Assembly: GCA_034370385.1 (NCBI GenBank) | Contig: JAXMKZ010000051.1 | Span: 124,001-188,000 of the forward strand | Direction: 5' to 3' | Length of the DNA: 64,000 nt | From: Coriobacteriia bacterium | Lineage (GTDB): Bacteria > Actinomycetota > Coriobacteriia > Anaerosomatales > PHET01 | The notes under the pieces: generated by a model | Database searches by the model: none | The model's input: only the letters and a program-made list of their open reading frames with translations | Told to the model about the DNA's origin: nothing | Shown: in pieces, positions 36,237 to 45,361 of the stretch | Layout of the letters: every line of letters begins with the position of its first letter | Numbering within the stretch: position 1 is the stretch's first letter | Made by a program: the position numbers and the translations under genes

Positions 36237-36252
36237 ATGTTATATAGGACAT
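36237..36252 (-). promoter_or_regulatory. PadR-type operator over the padR promoter
   Basis: ATGT (36237-36240) and ACAT (36249-36252) with an 8-bp AT-rich spacer match the published PadR-binding form. On the minus strand the spacer contains a TATATA -10-like hexamer, with TTCATC 17 bp upstream as a possible -35. The site is 19 nt from the gene start. Confidence 0.65.
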
Positions 36253-36430
36253 GACATATACTAGATGAATCATACTACGCTGCACAAGTATCAACCTGGT
36301 GTTGAGGAATAAAAGAAAAATGCTGGTAGTTGTCTTGAAAGAACCCTCAAGTAGGACTCGAGTCACGTAGCGCCGGGCGCACGCGAGCGGATCACGGTCA
36401 CTCTGGTTGATTCGCGTCCCCAGACGCGAA

Positions 36431-36461
36431 AGAGCGGCGCCCCGTGAGGGTACGCCGCTCT
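36431..36461 (-). terminator. Intrinsic terminator of glnA
   Basis: AGAGCGGCG and CGCCGCTCT (9-bp perfect stem, 13-nt loop) lie 37 nt past the glnA stop. On the minus strand the stem is followed by TTTC, a short T-tract. It faces the upstream end of the padR region, insulating the two. Confidence 0.7.
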
Positions 36462-36497
36462 CATTGACCGCGGTGAAGGCCCTACCGGGCCCCGCTT

Positions 36498-37826
36498 CTA
36501 GAGGATCGCGAGGTAGTTGTCTCGCTCCCACCGGGTGACCCGGGTGCGGTAGTCATGCCACTCGATTCGCTTGTTACGAATGAACCATTCGAAGACCTGC
36601 TCGCCGAGCGCTTCGCGCACCAGCTCGCTTTGCTCCATCTCGTTCACGGCTTCGTTCAGGCTTTCAGGAAGCTGCTTGATACCGAGAGTGGCGCGCTCGA
36701 CGTCACTCATCTCGTAGATGTTGTCGGTGACGTCGGCGGGGAGTTCCAGGCCGCGCTTGATCCCGTCGAGTCCGGCGGCGAGCATCACCGAGAAAGCCAA
36801 GTACGGGTTGCATGCGGGGTCGGGCGAACGGAGCTCCACGCGGGTGGCGTTCTCTTTGCCGGGCTTGTACATAGGTACGCGCACCAGCGCCGATCGGTTC
36901 CTGTGCGCCCAGCAGATGTAGACCGGAGCCTCGTATCCAGACACCAAGCGCTTGTACGAGTTGACCCACTGGTTCGTCACGGCACAGATCGACCGCGCGT
37001 GATACAGCAGCCCGGCGACGTAGGCCTTTGCGGTGTCCGACAGGTGGAACTCGTCATTCGCGTCGTAGAACGCGTTGCGCCCATCACGGAAGAGCGACTG
37101 GTGGACGTGCATGCCGCTGCCGGCCTCGCCATACATGGGCTTGGGCATGAACGTGGCATACACGCCGTTCAGCTGCGCTATCTCCTTGACCACCAGCCGA
37201 TACGTCATGACCTTGTCGGCCATTCTGAGCGCCCGGTCGTAGCGCAGGTCGATCTCGTGTTGGCTGGGTCCGACCTCGTGGTGGCTGTACTCGACCTGGA
37301 TATCGAACTGGTTGAGCGCGCGGACCGTCTCTTTGCGCAGGTCCACGGCCAGATCGCGTGTGGTCATGTCGAAATAGCCGCCGTGGTCCAGCAGGCGGGT
37401 GCGCTTGTCGTCCTTGAAGTAGTAGTACTCGAGTTCCGGCCCGATGAAGAAGTCGAATCCCATCTCGGTGGCCCGCTCCAGGTTGCGGCGCATGACGTTG
37501 CGCGGGTCTCCCGGATACGGTGAGCCGTCGGGGCGGACGACGTCGCAGAACATGGTTGCGACGAGGGTGTCGCCCTGACGCCACGGAAGAATCTGCAGCG
37601 TCGAGGGGTCAGGCAGCGCCACCATGTCCGACTCCTGGATGCGCGCGAATCCCTGGATCGATGAGCCGTCGAAACCCATTCCCTCACTCATCGCCAGGTC
37701 GAGCTCGTCGATGGAGATGACGAATGTCTTCAGGAAGCCGAGCACGTCCGTGAACCACAGGTGGATGAACTCGACCCCTTGAGCGCGAATCGCTTCGGCC
37801 GCATGGGCTCGGCTCTCTTGAGTCAT
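36498..37826 (-). CDS. glnA: Glutamine synthetase type I
   Basis: Enzyme of 442 residues that makes glutamine from glutamate, ammonia and ATP, acting as a dodecamer. It has the beta-grasp motif GFDGSSIQGFARIQESDM, the catalytic EYSHHEVGPSQHEIDLRYD, and VPMYKPGKENATRVELRSPDPACNPYLAF. The size and the NIYEMSD in place of the NLYDLPPE adenylylation loop indicate the alpha subtype, controlled by feedback rather than AMP transfer. The start is ATG at 37826 with AAGGAG 5 nt upstream; the longer frame continues through the divergent promoter. It diverges from the GltB-like gene, whose product should use glutamine. Confidence 0.95.
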   Translation of the reverse strand: MTQESRAHAAEAIRAQGVEFIHLWFTDVLGFLKTFVISIDELDLAMSEGMGFDGSSIQGFARIQESDMVALPDPSTLQILPWRQGDTLVATMFCDVVRPDGSPYPGDPRNVMRRNLERATEMGFDFFIGPELEYYYFKDDKRTRLLDHGGYFDMTTRDLAVDLRKETVRALNQFDIQVEYSHHEVGPSQHEIDLRYDRALRMADKVMTYRLVVKEIAQLNGVYATFMPKPMYGEAGSGMHVHQSLFRDGRNAFYDANDEFHLSDTAKAYVAGLLYHARSICAVTNQWVNSYKRLVSGYEAPVYICWAHRNRSALVRVPMYKPGKENATRVELRSPDPACNPYLAFSVMLAAGLDGIKRGLELPADVTDNIYEMSDVERATLGIKQLPESLNEAVNEMEQSELVREALGEQVFEWFIRNKRIEWHDYRTRVTRWERDNYLAIL

Positions 37827-37980
37827 GGCTGCTCCTTGTCTGCGCTCACGCGCACAGTGAATATTTCGAAAACATTCCTGCTGTGTTTCTATCATGTTTC
37901 GTATCGCGCTACTATGCGGGGCAATGCGAATCCGGCAGGTTGGCACGTCGTAGCTGTCATCTATGGGGAGGGGAACGAGA
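37827..37980. promoter_or_regulatory. Divergent glnA/gltB-like regulatory region
   Basis: A 154-nt gap whose centre (37858-37912) is markedly AT-rich against the local background. It holds TTTCGAAAA, a near-perfect palindrome, and repeated GTTTC/GAAAC words on both strands, plus -10-like TATCAT (37890-37895). The arrangement suggests common nitrogen control of both genes, but no known regulator site could be assigned. Confidence 0.45.
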
Positions 37981-39573
37981 GTGAATCTGCAAAGCCCGCG
38001 AGGAAACGATGTCACACAGACGGGGAACCGCTCCAAGGATGTGGTTCCGGGTTCGGGTCTGTGTAGCCGCTGTGTCGACGGCTGCCGCGGCAACTGCGAG
38101 GTCTTCAAGGCCTCGTTCCGTGGTCGCGAGGTCATCTATCCCGGTCCGTTCGGCGAGGTCACGGCCGGCGGCGACAAGGATTATCCCATCGACTACTCGC
38201 ACCTGAACATCTGCGGGTACGCGCTGGGTGCCAAGGGGTTGCCCGACGGTGTCGAGGGCGATCCGGACAACACGCTGTTCCCGATGGTCAGCACCGAGAC
38301 CGTCTTCGGCGACAAGAACAAGGTCAAGATGCGGGTGCCGATCTTCACGGGCGCTCTCGGGTCGACCGAGATCGCCCGCAAGAACTGGGAGCACTTCGCA
38401 ATCGGTGCGGCGATCTCCGGCGTGTCGATCGTGTGCGGCGAGAATGTGTGCGGCATCGATCCGGCCCTTGAGCTCGACGCACGCGGCAAGGTGACGCGCT
38501 CGCCGGACATGGAACGTCGCGTGGAGCTGTTCCGCCGCTACCAGGAGGATGGTTACGGCGACATCCTCGTGCAGATGAACGTCGAGGACACGCGCCTCGG
38601 CGTCGCGGAGTACTGCGTGGAGAAGCTCGGCGTCACGACCATGGAGCTCAAGTGGGGCCAGGGCGCCAAGTGCATCGGCGGCGAGATCAAGGTCAACAGC
38701 CTCGAGCGCGCGTTGGAGTTGCAGAAGCGCGGCTACCTCGTCACCCCGGATCCGAGCGACCCGGCCATCCAGGCAGCCTTCGCCGACGGCGCCATCCGCC
38801 AGTTCGAGCGCCACAGCCGACTGGGCTTCGTTGACGAGGATGAGTTCTACGCCGAGGTCCAGCGTTTGCGTGACCTCGGCGCTCAGCGCGTCACGCTCAA
38901 GACCGGCGCGTACCCGATGCGCGAGCTCGCCATGGCGATGAAGTGGGCGAGCAACGCCCGCATCGACCTGCTTACCATCGACGGCGCACCGGGCGGCACC
39001 GGCATGAGCCCGTGGCGCATGATGGAGGAGTGGGGCGTTCCGACGTTCTACCTGCAGTGCATGGCCAACGAACTCGCCGAGAAGCTGGCAAGCCAGGGCG
39101 CGTACGTCCCGGACATCGCGATCGCCGGCGGCTTCTCGACTGAGGATCACGTCTTCAAGGTGCTCGCGCTCGGCGCACCACACACCAGGGCCGTCTGCAT
39201 GGGTCGCGCACTCATGATTCCGGGCTTCGTGGGCAAGAACATCGAGGTCTGGATGAAGGAGCAGGACCTTCCGAAGTCGGTGTCAGCGTTCGGCGGCACC
39301 AAAGAGGAGATCTTCGTCACCTACGAGACGCTCAAGGCCAAGTACGGCGACGAGGTCGACAAGTTCCCCCTGGGCGCGATAGCGGTCTACACCTACTCCG
39401 ACAAGATTCAAGTCGGTCTGCAGCAGCTCATGAGCGGTAGCCGCAATATGCGGCTGGACACGATCGCCCGTGCTGATCTCATGGCGCTCACGAAGGAGTC
39501 TGCTGAGATCTCCGGTATCCCGTTTGTCATGGATGCGTATCGCGATGAGGCGATGCGCATCATCGAGGGGTAG
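37981..39573 (+). CDS. Glutamate synthase-like FMN-binding protein (GltB2 family)
   Basis: Protein of 530 residues with the central FMN/synthase barrel of glutamate synthase but without the N-terminal amidotransferase domain. Landmarks are ELKWGQGAKCIGGEIKV, ITLKTGAYPMRE, DGAPGGTGMSPWRMMEEWGVP and GAPHTRAVCMGRALMIPGF. The N-terminus has a four-cysteine cluster (C28, C31, C35, C39), a candidate Fe-S or zinc site, while the cysteines of the usual 3Fe-4S cluster are absent from the C-terminal half. It diverges from glnA, implying nitrogen assimilation. The GTG at 37981 is preferred because GAGGGG lies 7 nt upstream. Ammonia delivery and electron donor are unknown. Confidence 0.82.
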   Translation: MNLQSPRGNDVTQTGNRSKDVVPGSGLCSRCVDGCRGNCEVFKASFRGREVIYPGPFGEVTAGGDKDYPIDYSHLNICGYALGAKGLPDGVEGDPDNTLFPMVSTETVFGDKNKVKMRVPIFTGALGSTEIARKNWEHFAIGAAISGVSIVCGENVCGIDPALELDARGKVTRSPDMERRVELFRRYQEDGYGDILVQMNVEDTRLGVAEYCVEKLGVTTMELKWGQGAKCIGGEIKVNSLERALELQKRGYLVTPDPSDPAIQAAFADGAIRQFERHSRLGFVDEDEFYAEVQRLRDLGAQRVTLKTGAYPMRELAMAMKWASNARIDLLTIDGAPGGTGMSPWRMMEEWGVPTFYLQCMANELAEKLASQGAYVPDIAIAGGFSTEDHVFKVLALGAPHTRAVCMGRALMIPGFVGKNIEVWMKEQDLPKSVSAFGGTKEEIFVTYETLKAKYGDEVDKFPLGAIAVYTYSDKIQVGLQQLMSGSRNMRLDTIARADLMALTKESAEISGIPFVMDAYRDEAMRIIEG

Positions 39574-39622
39574 CGCGCCGGCATCACGCGTTGCCCGGTC
39601 GGCCGGCTACACGCAACACCAG

Positions 39623-39651
39623 AAGGGCGGCTCCCCGAGGGGGCCGCCCTT
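39623..39651. terminator. Hairpin between convergent gltB-like and phoA genes
   Basis: AAGGGCGGC (39623-39631) and GCCGCCCTT (39643-39651) form a 9-bp perfect stem with an 11-nt loop. It lies 49 nt past the synthase stop and 38 nt past the alkaline phosphatase stop, so it can serve both directions; TT ends the stem on the plus strand but no longer T-run follows. Confidence 0.65.
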
Positions 39652-39689
39652 CATCGTCCGGTGGTGACGGGCGACGCGAAACCAAGCAG

Positions 39690-41117
39690 CTACTTCATCG
39701 TGGCGAAGACCGTCTTGGCGATGTCGGTGTTGTCCAAGTACTCCCCGCGCACCGGGTCGACGCCGGTCGCGGCCGCGCGCAGGTGCCGGGCAGCCGAGCC
39801 CTTGGCGAACAACGGAATCAGCGAGTTCGTGTGGTCACCGCTGTTGAACTGCATGCCCGGTGCCACTCCGATGCCGAAGTTGGCGAGCGGGTTCCACACG
39901 GGGCCGGCGATGGTGCTGCCCGAGCCGGGGCCCGTCAGGTAGCCGGTCTCATGGTCGCCGGTGACGATCACGAGCGTCTCGCCCCAGTTCGAGTTCTCAT
40001 CGACCCATTCGATCACCGCATCGACCGAGTTATTGAAGTCGACCTGCTCTTCGATGATACGGCCCTTCTGGTTGGCGTGACCGGCCCAGTCAACGGCGCC
40101 GCCCTCGATCATCAGAAACAGGCCGTTGGGGTTCTCGTCGAGGACGTTGAGCGCCGCCTTGGTCATCGTCTCGAGGGTCGGGACGTTGCGGTTGAACTGT
40201 GCGACGAACGGGTCGGCATTGGTGTCGCCGCCGCGGCTCTGCTGGAGCGTTGACGCGCACTGGGCGATTCCGACGACGCGCGCGGGGGTCGCGCCGGTCG
40301 TCAGGGCCGCGAATTCGGCGGGCGTCTGGACAAGCTTGAAGGCGTCGGAGTCGCCGTCGCCGTCAGCGTCGCCGCCCACAGTGCCCGCTACGAGCCCGTC
40401 CCAGGTGGCCTGGCCGCCGACGAACCGGTAGCTGCTCGCCGAGGGCGTGCGCGTGGTATCGCTGTCCGTCCAGAACGGATTGCCGGCGCCCATGATGACG
40501 TCAACGGCAGACGTGTGGAGCATCTCGTTGGCGATCTGCTCGTAGTTGTTGCGGCTCGCGTTGTGCGCTACGAAGCCGGCGGGTGTCGCGTGACTGATCT
40601 GAACGCTCGACACGACGCCCGTGGCCTTGCCGAGCTCCTCAGCGGCCTCCAGCGCGTGAGCGGCCCGCAGCCCATCGATGTCGACACCGAGGCCCGCGTT
40701 GTATGTCTTGATGCCGGTCGACATGGCCGAAGCAGCCGCCGCCGAGTCGGTCGGGTTGTTCTTCACGTAGTCGAAGCTCGCCCACGCCGCGGACGGGTCA
40801 TACGCCCCTCCGACGGAAGGGTGTGCGAAGGTGGACATGCCCACGCGAACGGGGAAGCGCTCGTAGGACTGCGCGACGCGGCGGCCGTAGCCGTAGAGAT
40901 TGGCCGCTTCGAGCTGGGCGTAGCCCATACCGTCGCTGATGAGCACGATCACATTCTTGACCTTGCGATCGGGCTGCGCGTGCTGGTGACGCACCGCCGC
41001 CTTCGGCTTAGCCGCGTCGGGGCGGGCGAAGGCGGTCGAGGGAACGAGTGACGCGCACAGCGCGAGGGATGTGATAGTCGCAAGCGCTCGCTTGGAAAAG
41101 GGGTGATTCAGATGCAT
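39690..41117 (-). CDS. phoA: Secreted alkaline phosphatase
   Basis: Phosphomonoesterase of 475 residues. A signal peptide (about 1-31) exports it. The active site shows the metal-binding D62 (ISDGMGYAQ), nucleophile S125 (NPTDSAAAASAMSTG), IEGGAVDWAGHAN and VTGDHETG, matching the PhoA/PhoIV family. An insert around 250-258 (DADGDGDSD) resembles calcium-binding EF-hand-like or thrombospondin repeats, which could stabilise the exported enzyme. ATG at 41117 with GGAGG upstream. It should free phosphate from organic esters for the Pst importer at 27-30 kb; no Pho box was seen in its upstream region. Confidence 0.92.
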   Translation of the reverse strand: MHLNHPFSKRALATITSLALCASLVPSTAFARPDAAKPKAAVRHQHAQPDRKVKNVIVLISDGMGYAQLEAANLYGYGRRVAQSYERFPVRVGMSTFAHPSVGGAYDPSAAWASFDYVKNNPTDSAAAASAMSTGIKTYNAGLGVDIDGLRAAHALEAAEELGKATGVVSSVQISHATPAGFVAHNASRNNYEQIANEMLHTSAVDVIMGAGNPFWTDSDTTRTPSASSYRFVGGQATWDGLVAGTVGGDADGDGDSDAFKLVQTPAEFAALTTGATPARVVGIAQCASTLQQSRGGDTNADPFVAQFNRNVPTLETMTKAALNVLDENPNGLFLMIEGGAVDWAGHANQKGRIIEEQVDFNNSVDAVIEWVDENSNWGETLVIVTGDHETGYLTGPGSGSTIAGPVWNPLANFGIGVAPGMQFNSGDHTNSLIPLFAKGSAARHLRAAATGVDPVRGEYLDNTDIAKTVFATMK

Positions 41118-41384
41118 GGTCGGTCCTCCGGATCATAGTCATGGCCCCTGTCGGGGTCGCGTGCGACCCCCATTCTCAGATCCGGGCGGTGTCGGAATCG
41201 ACGCTCGCCACACCCCCTCTCGCCCCTCTCCGCCCTGCTCGCAGTCTGAAGCCGCGCACGAGAGCGGTGGTTGCATGAGCGTTAGCGCTTTCGAAGACTT
41301 CCGTGGCAGCTCGGCGACCTGGTCGTTACATGCGCACGTGAGGGGCGCGTACGGGCCGCCTTCGACGTTCGATTCTCCCGACGG

Positions 41385-43178
41385 CTACCCGCCGAACTGC
41401 GCGTGATGCAGGCGCGTGAAGGCGCCCTCTGCGGCGAGCAGCTCGGCATAGGTCCCCTGTTCGACGATGCGCCCCGCATCAAGAACGATGATGCGGTCGG
41501 CGTCGCGTACCGTGGACAAGCGGTGGGCGATGATCAGCGCAGTGCGGCCCGCAAGGATGCCGTGCAGGCCCTGCTGGATGAGCATCTCGGTGCGCGTGTC
41601 GACCGAGGAAGTCGCCTCGTCGAGCACGAGAATGGCGGGGTCGCCGACCACGGCGCGTGCGAACGCGATCAGCTGCCGTTGGCCGGTCGACAGCGTCGAG
41701 CCCCGCTCGCCGATGGGGGTTTCGAGCCCGTCGGGCAGGCCGGCGATGAGCGCTGCCGCGCCAGAGGTCTCAACGGCGGCCATGACCTCAGCGTCCGTGG
41801 CGTCGAGCCGGCCGTAGCGGATGTTGTCCGCGACGGTCCCGGAGAACAGGAAGGGTTCCTGAAGCACGATACCGAAGGCAGAGCGCAGCGTGGTAAGCGC
41901 ATACGCGCGCACGTCGATGTCGTCTATCGACACCGTGCCGGCGGTCGCGTCGTAGAAGCGCGGCACGAGGTTGACGAGCGTCGTCTTGCCGGCACCGGTT
42001 GCGCCTACGATCGCGACGGTCTCGCCGGCCTGAACGGTCAGGTTGATGTCGTGCAGGACCTCGGATCCCGTCCGATACGAGAACCGCACGCCGGAGAGTT
42101 CGATGCGCCCGGACACGGAGGCGGGGACGACGGGCTCGGAGGGATCGGTGACTTCGACCGGCGTGTCGATCAGCGCGAGGACGCGTTCACCGCCGGCGAG
42201 CGCCGACTGCGTCTCGGAGTACAGCGACGACAGCTGGGAGATCGAGTTGAGGAACTGCCGCGCGTAGTTCAAGAAGGCGACGACGACTCCGATGGTCACG
42301 AGCCCCTGCGCCGCGCTCCATCCGCCGAGTGCGGCGACGAGTGCCGTGGCCGCCGCACTGATGACGGAGAGCACCGGCGAGAAGGCCGACGACACGGTCG
42401 CTGCGGATATGTTCGCATCGCGGTTGGTCGCGTTCCTATCGGTGAACGCGGTGCGGTTTCGTCCCGTGCGGTTGAACGCCTGAGCGACCTTGATGCCGTC
42501 CAACTCTTCGGCCAGCGTCGATGACACGTCCCCGATTGACTCCTGCCGACGACGAAACGCCCGCCGCGCCACGACGCTGAAGAGCTTCGTGACGCCAAGC
42601 ATGACGGGAACGACCAGCAAGGTGGCAAGTGCGAGCCGCACATCGACCCAGAGCATGAAGGCGAGGGTTGCCACGAGTGCGAACGTCGCCGAGACGAGCC
42701 GCCGCAATCCCTGGGACAAAAACGAGTTGACCTGCTCGATATCGTTGATGAGGCGGCTCATGAGGTCGCCCGATTCGACTGCCTCGAAGTACCCGATGTC
42801 GAGTGCGACGATCTTTGCGAACACCGCACGCCTGATCCCATAGAGCGCGCGCTGCCCGGCGGTGCCGAACGTGAGGATCTGCATACGCTGAGCGAACCAT
42901 CCGACGAGAGTAGCGCCGACGAGGACCAGTGCGGGCACCGTGAGGACGCTCGAGTCGGCGCCCTGGGGGGCGCCTGCGACCGCGGCGTCGATAAGGCGCC
43001 CGATCAGCGCGGGGGTCGCCGCGAGAGCCACGGACGAAAGCGCGAGCCACATCAGACCGGCGAGTAGGTCTCGGCGATGCGGCATGAGGAAGGCTGACAA
43101 CCGGCGCGCGACGGTTGCGGCAGCGGTGGGTCGGTCGTCCTTTGCCAGCTGACGCAGCGAGGCACCAGGTCCGGCCAT
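41385..43178 (-). CDS. ABC exporter half-transporter, catalytically complete subunit
   Basis: Half-transporter of 597 residues: six membrane helices (about 30-330) fused to a nucleotide-binding domain (about 355-597). Walker A is GATGAGKTTLV, Walker B ILVLDEATSSVD with the catalytic glutamate, and H-loop IIAHRLST. The signature is the non-canonical LSTGQ. Its ATG overlaps the TGA of the partner gene. Together they form a heterodimer of the TM287/288, LmrCD and BmrCD kind, exporting drugs, lipids or peptides; the substrate is not evident. Confidence 0.9.
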   Translation of the reverse strand: MAGPGASLRQLAKDDRPTAAATVARRLSAFLMPHRRDLLAGLMWLALSSVALAATPALIGRLIDAAVAGAPQGADSSVLTVPALVLVGATLVGWFAQRMQILTFGTAGQRALYGIRRAVFAKIVALDIGYFEAVESGDLMSRLINDIEQVNSFLSQGLRRLVSATFALVATLAFMLWVDVRLALATLLVVPVMLGVTKLFSVVARRAFRRRQESIGDVSSTLAEELDGIKVAQAFNRTGRNRTAFTDRNATNRDANISAATVSSAFSPVLSVISAAATALVAALGGWSAAQGLVTIGVVVAFLNYARQFLNSISQLSSLYSETQSALAGGERVLALIDTPVEVTDPSEPVVPASVSGRIELSGVRFSYRTGSEVLHDINLTVQAGETVAIVGATGAGKTTLVNLVPRFYDATAGTVSIDDIDVRAYALTTLRSAFGIVLQEPFLFSGTVADNIRYGRLDATDAEVMAAVETSGAAALIAGLPDGLETPIGERGSTLSTGQRQLIAFARAVVGDPAILVLDEATSSVDTRTEMLIQQGLHGILAGRTALIIAHRLSTVRDADRIIVLDAGRIVEQGTYAELLAAEGAFTRLHHAQFGG

Positions 43179-44962
43179 CAGTCCTCACCCCCCGGGGTGC
43201 GGATGTCGCATGCACGATCAGTCGCGATCTCTTCGCCGCCTACCAGCTGGCTGCTGGCGATCTCGGCGTACAGGCAGGAGCGCTCGAGAAGCTCCGCGTG
43301 TGTCCCGGTGTCGACGACGCGCCCTTCATCGAGCAGCACGACAAGGTCCGCGCGCTTGGCTGTGGCAAGACGCTGGGCCACGATGAGCGTCGTTCTTCCT
43401 GCCATCAGTGCGTCGAGGCGTTCACGTATGGCGGCCTCGGTGGCCGAATCGACCGAAGAGGTGGAGTCGTCCATGACAAGGATGCGCGGGTCGACGAGCA
43501 GGGCGCGTGCGATCGCGATGCGCTGCCGCTGACCGCCGGACAGTTTCACGCCCTGCTCGCCGATGGGAGTGTTGTAGCCGTCGGGCAGCTCGCTGATGAA
43601 CCGGTCGGCTTGCGCGGCCTCGGCTGCTGCATGTATCGCCTCCTCGGTTGCGTCCGGGCGCCCGTAGGCGATGTTGTCCCGTACCGAGCCCGAGAACAGC
43701 ACGGTGTCTTGCATGACGAAACCGACCTGCCCGCGCAGGGATTCGAGGGTCACGTTGCGCACATCGATGCCGTCGACCAGCACCGCGCCACGCGTCGGGT
43801 CATAGAAGCGCGGCACGAGATTGACAAGCGAGGTCTTGCCTGAGCCCGTCGCGCCGACGACTGCGACAACCGTGTCCTGAGCGATTGAGAGATCGACTCC
43901 CACCAGAGTCTCGCGGTCGGTACCGGGGTAGCGCAGGTGGACGCCGCGGAACTCGATCGAACCTGCCGTACCGGTGAGGGCGAGGGCGTCGGCGGCTTCG
44001 ACGACATCCTCGGGGGCATCCAGTACCTCGAAGAGGCGCTCGGCGCTCGCTCCGGCGCGGGCGATCTGCTGCGCGCCGAACCCGATGATGAAGAGTGGCT
44101 GGAGCATCAAGAACAGGTAGCTCGTGAACGCCACCAGCTCGCCGACGGTGATGCGGCCGGCAAGAATCTGTCCGGCGCCCACCCAGGTGACGATACCGAC
44201 GCCGATCGTGCCCACGCTGAACAGGAGGGGGAATGCGTTGGCCACGACGTGTCGGACGCGTAGCCCCTCGTCGAGAAGTTCGGTGTTGGCCACGTTGTAG
44301 CGGCGCGTCTCGAACTCCTCGCGCGCAAAGGCGCGCACGACACGGGCGCCGGCGACGTTCTCCTGTAGCACCGTGTTGAGCGCGGCGAGCTTGGCCTGGA
44401 AGTCCCGGAACATCGGGCCGAGTTTGCGCACGAACAGAAGGAGAACGCCGATCGTCACGGGCAGGACGAGCATAGCGACCAGTGCCAAGCGCACATCCAG
44501 CGCGAACAGGAACACGACTGTGCCGATGAGCAGGATGAGTGCCGAGACGCTCTGAACGAGTCCGCCGCCGACGAAGTCGCGAACGAGATCGACGTCGCTT
44601 GTGACACGCGTGATGAGCTGGCCCGTCTGCGCGCGGTCGTGGTACGCGAAACTCAACCGCTGCAGCTTGTCGAAGATCGTGTTGCGCATGTCGAACGCCG
44701 CGCCGTGGCTCGCACGTGCGGAGAAGTATCCTTGGAGGAACGAGGCCAGAGCACCGACCGCAGCGATGGCGACGAGCCACAGGGCATCCGTGACGATGAC
44801 GTCACGGCGTGCCTGCGCTATGCCGGTGTCGATGAGGTGTCGAAGGACCTGGGGGCCGGCGAGGTCCGCGGCGGTGGACCCCAAGACAGCGAGCACGCCA
44901 AGCGCAGCCCACCAGCCGTAGGCTCGAACGAAATGCAGGGCCCTGAAGAGCGCAGCGGACAC
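43178..44962 (-). CDS. ABC exporter half-transporter, degenerate-site subunit
   Basis: Half-transporter of 594 residues with the same layout. Walker A is GATGSGKTSLV and the signature LSGGQ is normal, but Walker B reads ILVMDDSTSSVD, with aspartate in place of the catalytic glutamate, and the H-loop histidine is replaced (IVAQRLAT). These changes mark the degenerate subunit of heterodimeric exporters, and the partner has the altered signature that completes the degenerate site. First gene of the pair; the 186-nt gap upstream holds no other gene. Confidence 0.9.
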   Translation of the reverse strand: MSAALFRALHFVRAYGWWAALGVLAVLGSTAADLAGPQVLRHLIDTGIAQARRDVIVTDALWLVAIAAVGALASFLQGYFSARASHGAAFDMRNTIFDKLQRLSFAYHDRAQTGQLITRVTSDVDLVRDFVGGGLVQSVSALILLIGTVVFLFALDVRLALVAMLVLPVTIGVLLLFVRKLGPMFRDFQAKLAALNTVLQENVAGARVVRAFAREEFETRRYNVANTELLDEGLRVRHVVANAFPLLFSVGTIGVGIVTWVGAGQILAGRITVGELVAFTSYLFLMLQPLFIIGFGAQQIARAGASAERLFEVLDAPEDVVEAADALALTGTAGSIEFRGVHLRYPGTDRETLVGVDLSIAQDTVVAVVGATGSGKTSLVNLVPRFYDPTRGAVLVDGIDVRNVTLESLRGQVGFVMQDTVLFSGSVRDNIAYGRPDATEEAIHAAAEAAQADRFISELPDGYNTPIGEQGVKLSGGQRQRIAIARALLVDPRILVMDDSTSSVDSATEAAIRERLDALMAGRTTLIVAQRLATAKRADLVVLLDEGRVVDTGTHAELLERSCLYAEIASSQLVGGEEIATDRACDIRTPGGED

Positions 44963-45148
44963 GGTCCTCCCGGCTTCTGGAGTGGGGATGGCGACGCTTC
45001 GCGCACAGCGAAGCGGGCGGGCCGTTCGGATTGTACCCGAGCGTCGGTTCAGGTCCCGAAGAGACCGACCGGTCTGGCCGGGGGGGCCGAAACGGTCGGT
45101 CTGGAGGAGGAGGGTCGGGCGTGATCGCGGTGGGGGTGCGCTCGCCGA

Positions 45149-45361
45149 TCAGTCACGCAGGAGCGCGACCATGTGCTCGAACTCGTCAAAGCTGATCTCG
45201 CCGCGAGCGTATCTGCGGGCGAGGATTCGCACGGCCTCGTCGACCGGGGTGGGTGATAGGTCTACGACGGGGCTCGGGGCCTGTCGCCCGGCTCCCTTGG
45301 CCATCATGGCCATTCCAAGAACAGCGATGGCGATGGCGGCCAGGATTCCGATCGTCGACAT
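45149..45361 (-). CDS. Small membrane protein with SHOCT domain
   Basis: Protein of 70 residues: one N-terminal membrane helix (about 3-22), a short Pro-rich linker and a C-terminal SHOCT domain (VRILARRYARGEISFDEFEHMVALL). SHOCT segments often sit at protein ends and may aid oligomerisation. ATG at 45361 with GAGGAGG 7 nt upstream. No function can be given. Confidence 0.75.
   Translation of the reverse strand: MSTIGILAAIAIAVLGMAMMAKGAGRQAPSPVVDLSPTPVDEAVRILARRYARGEISFDEFEHMVALLRD

Noticed and set aside
36219-36497. Possible small gene in the AT-rich stretch between padR and glnA
   Set aside because: Only short frames without ribosome binding sites; the features are explained by the PadR operator and the glnA terminator.
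37957-39183. Open frame of 408 codons antisense to the GltB-like gene
   Set aside because: No recognisable domain, and it crosses the glnA/gltB-like regulatory region.
41118-41384. Pho box upstream of phoA
   Set aside because: No GTTTAC- or GTTCAC-like direct repeats on either strand; nothing else was recognised in this gap.
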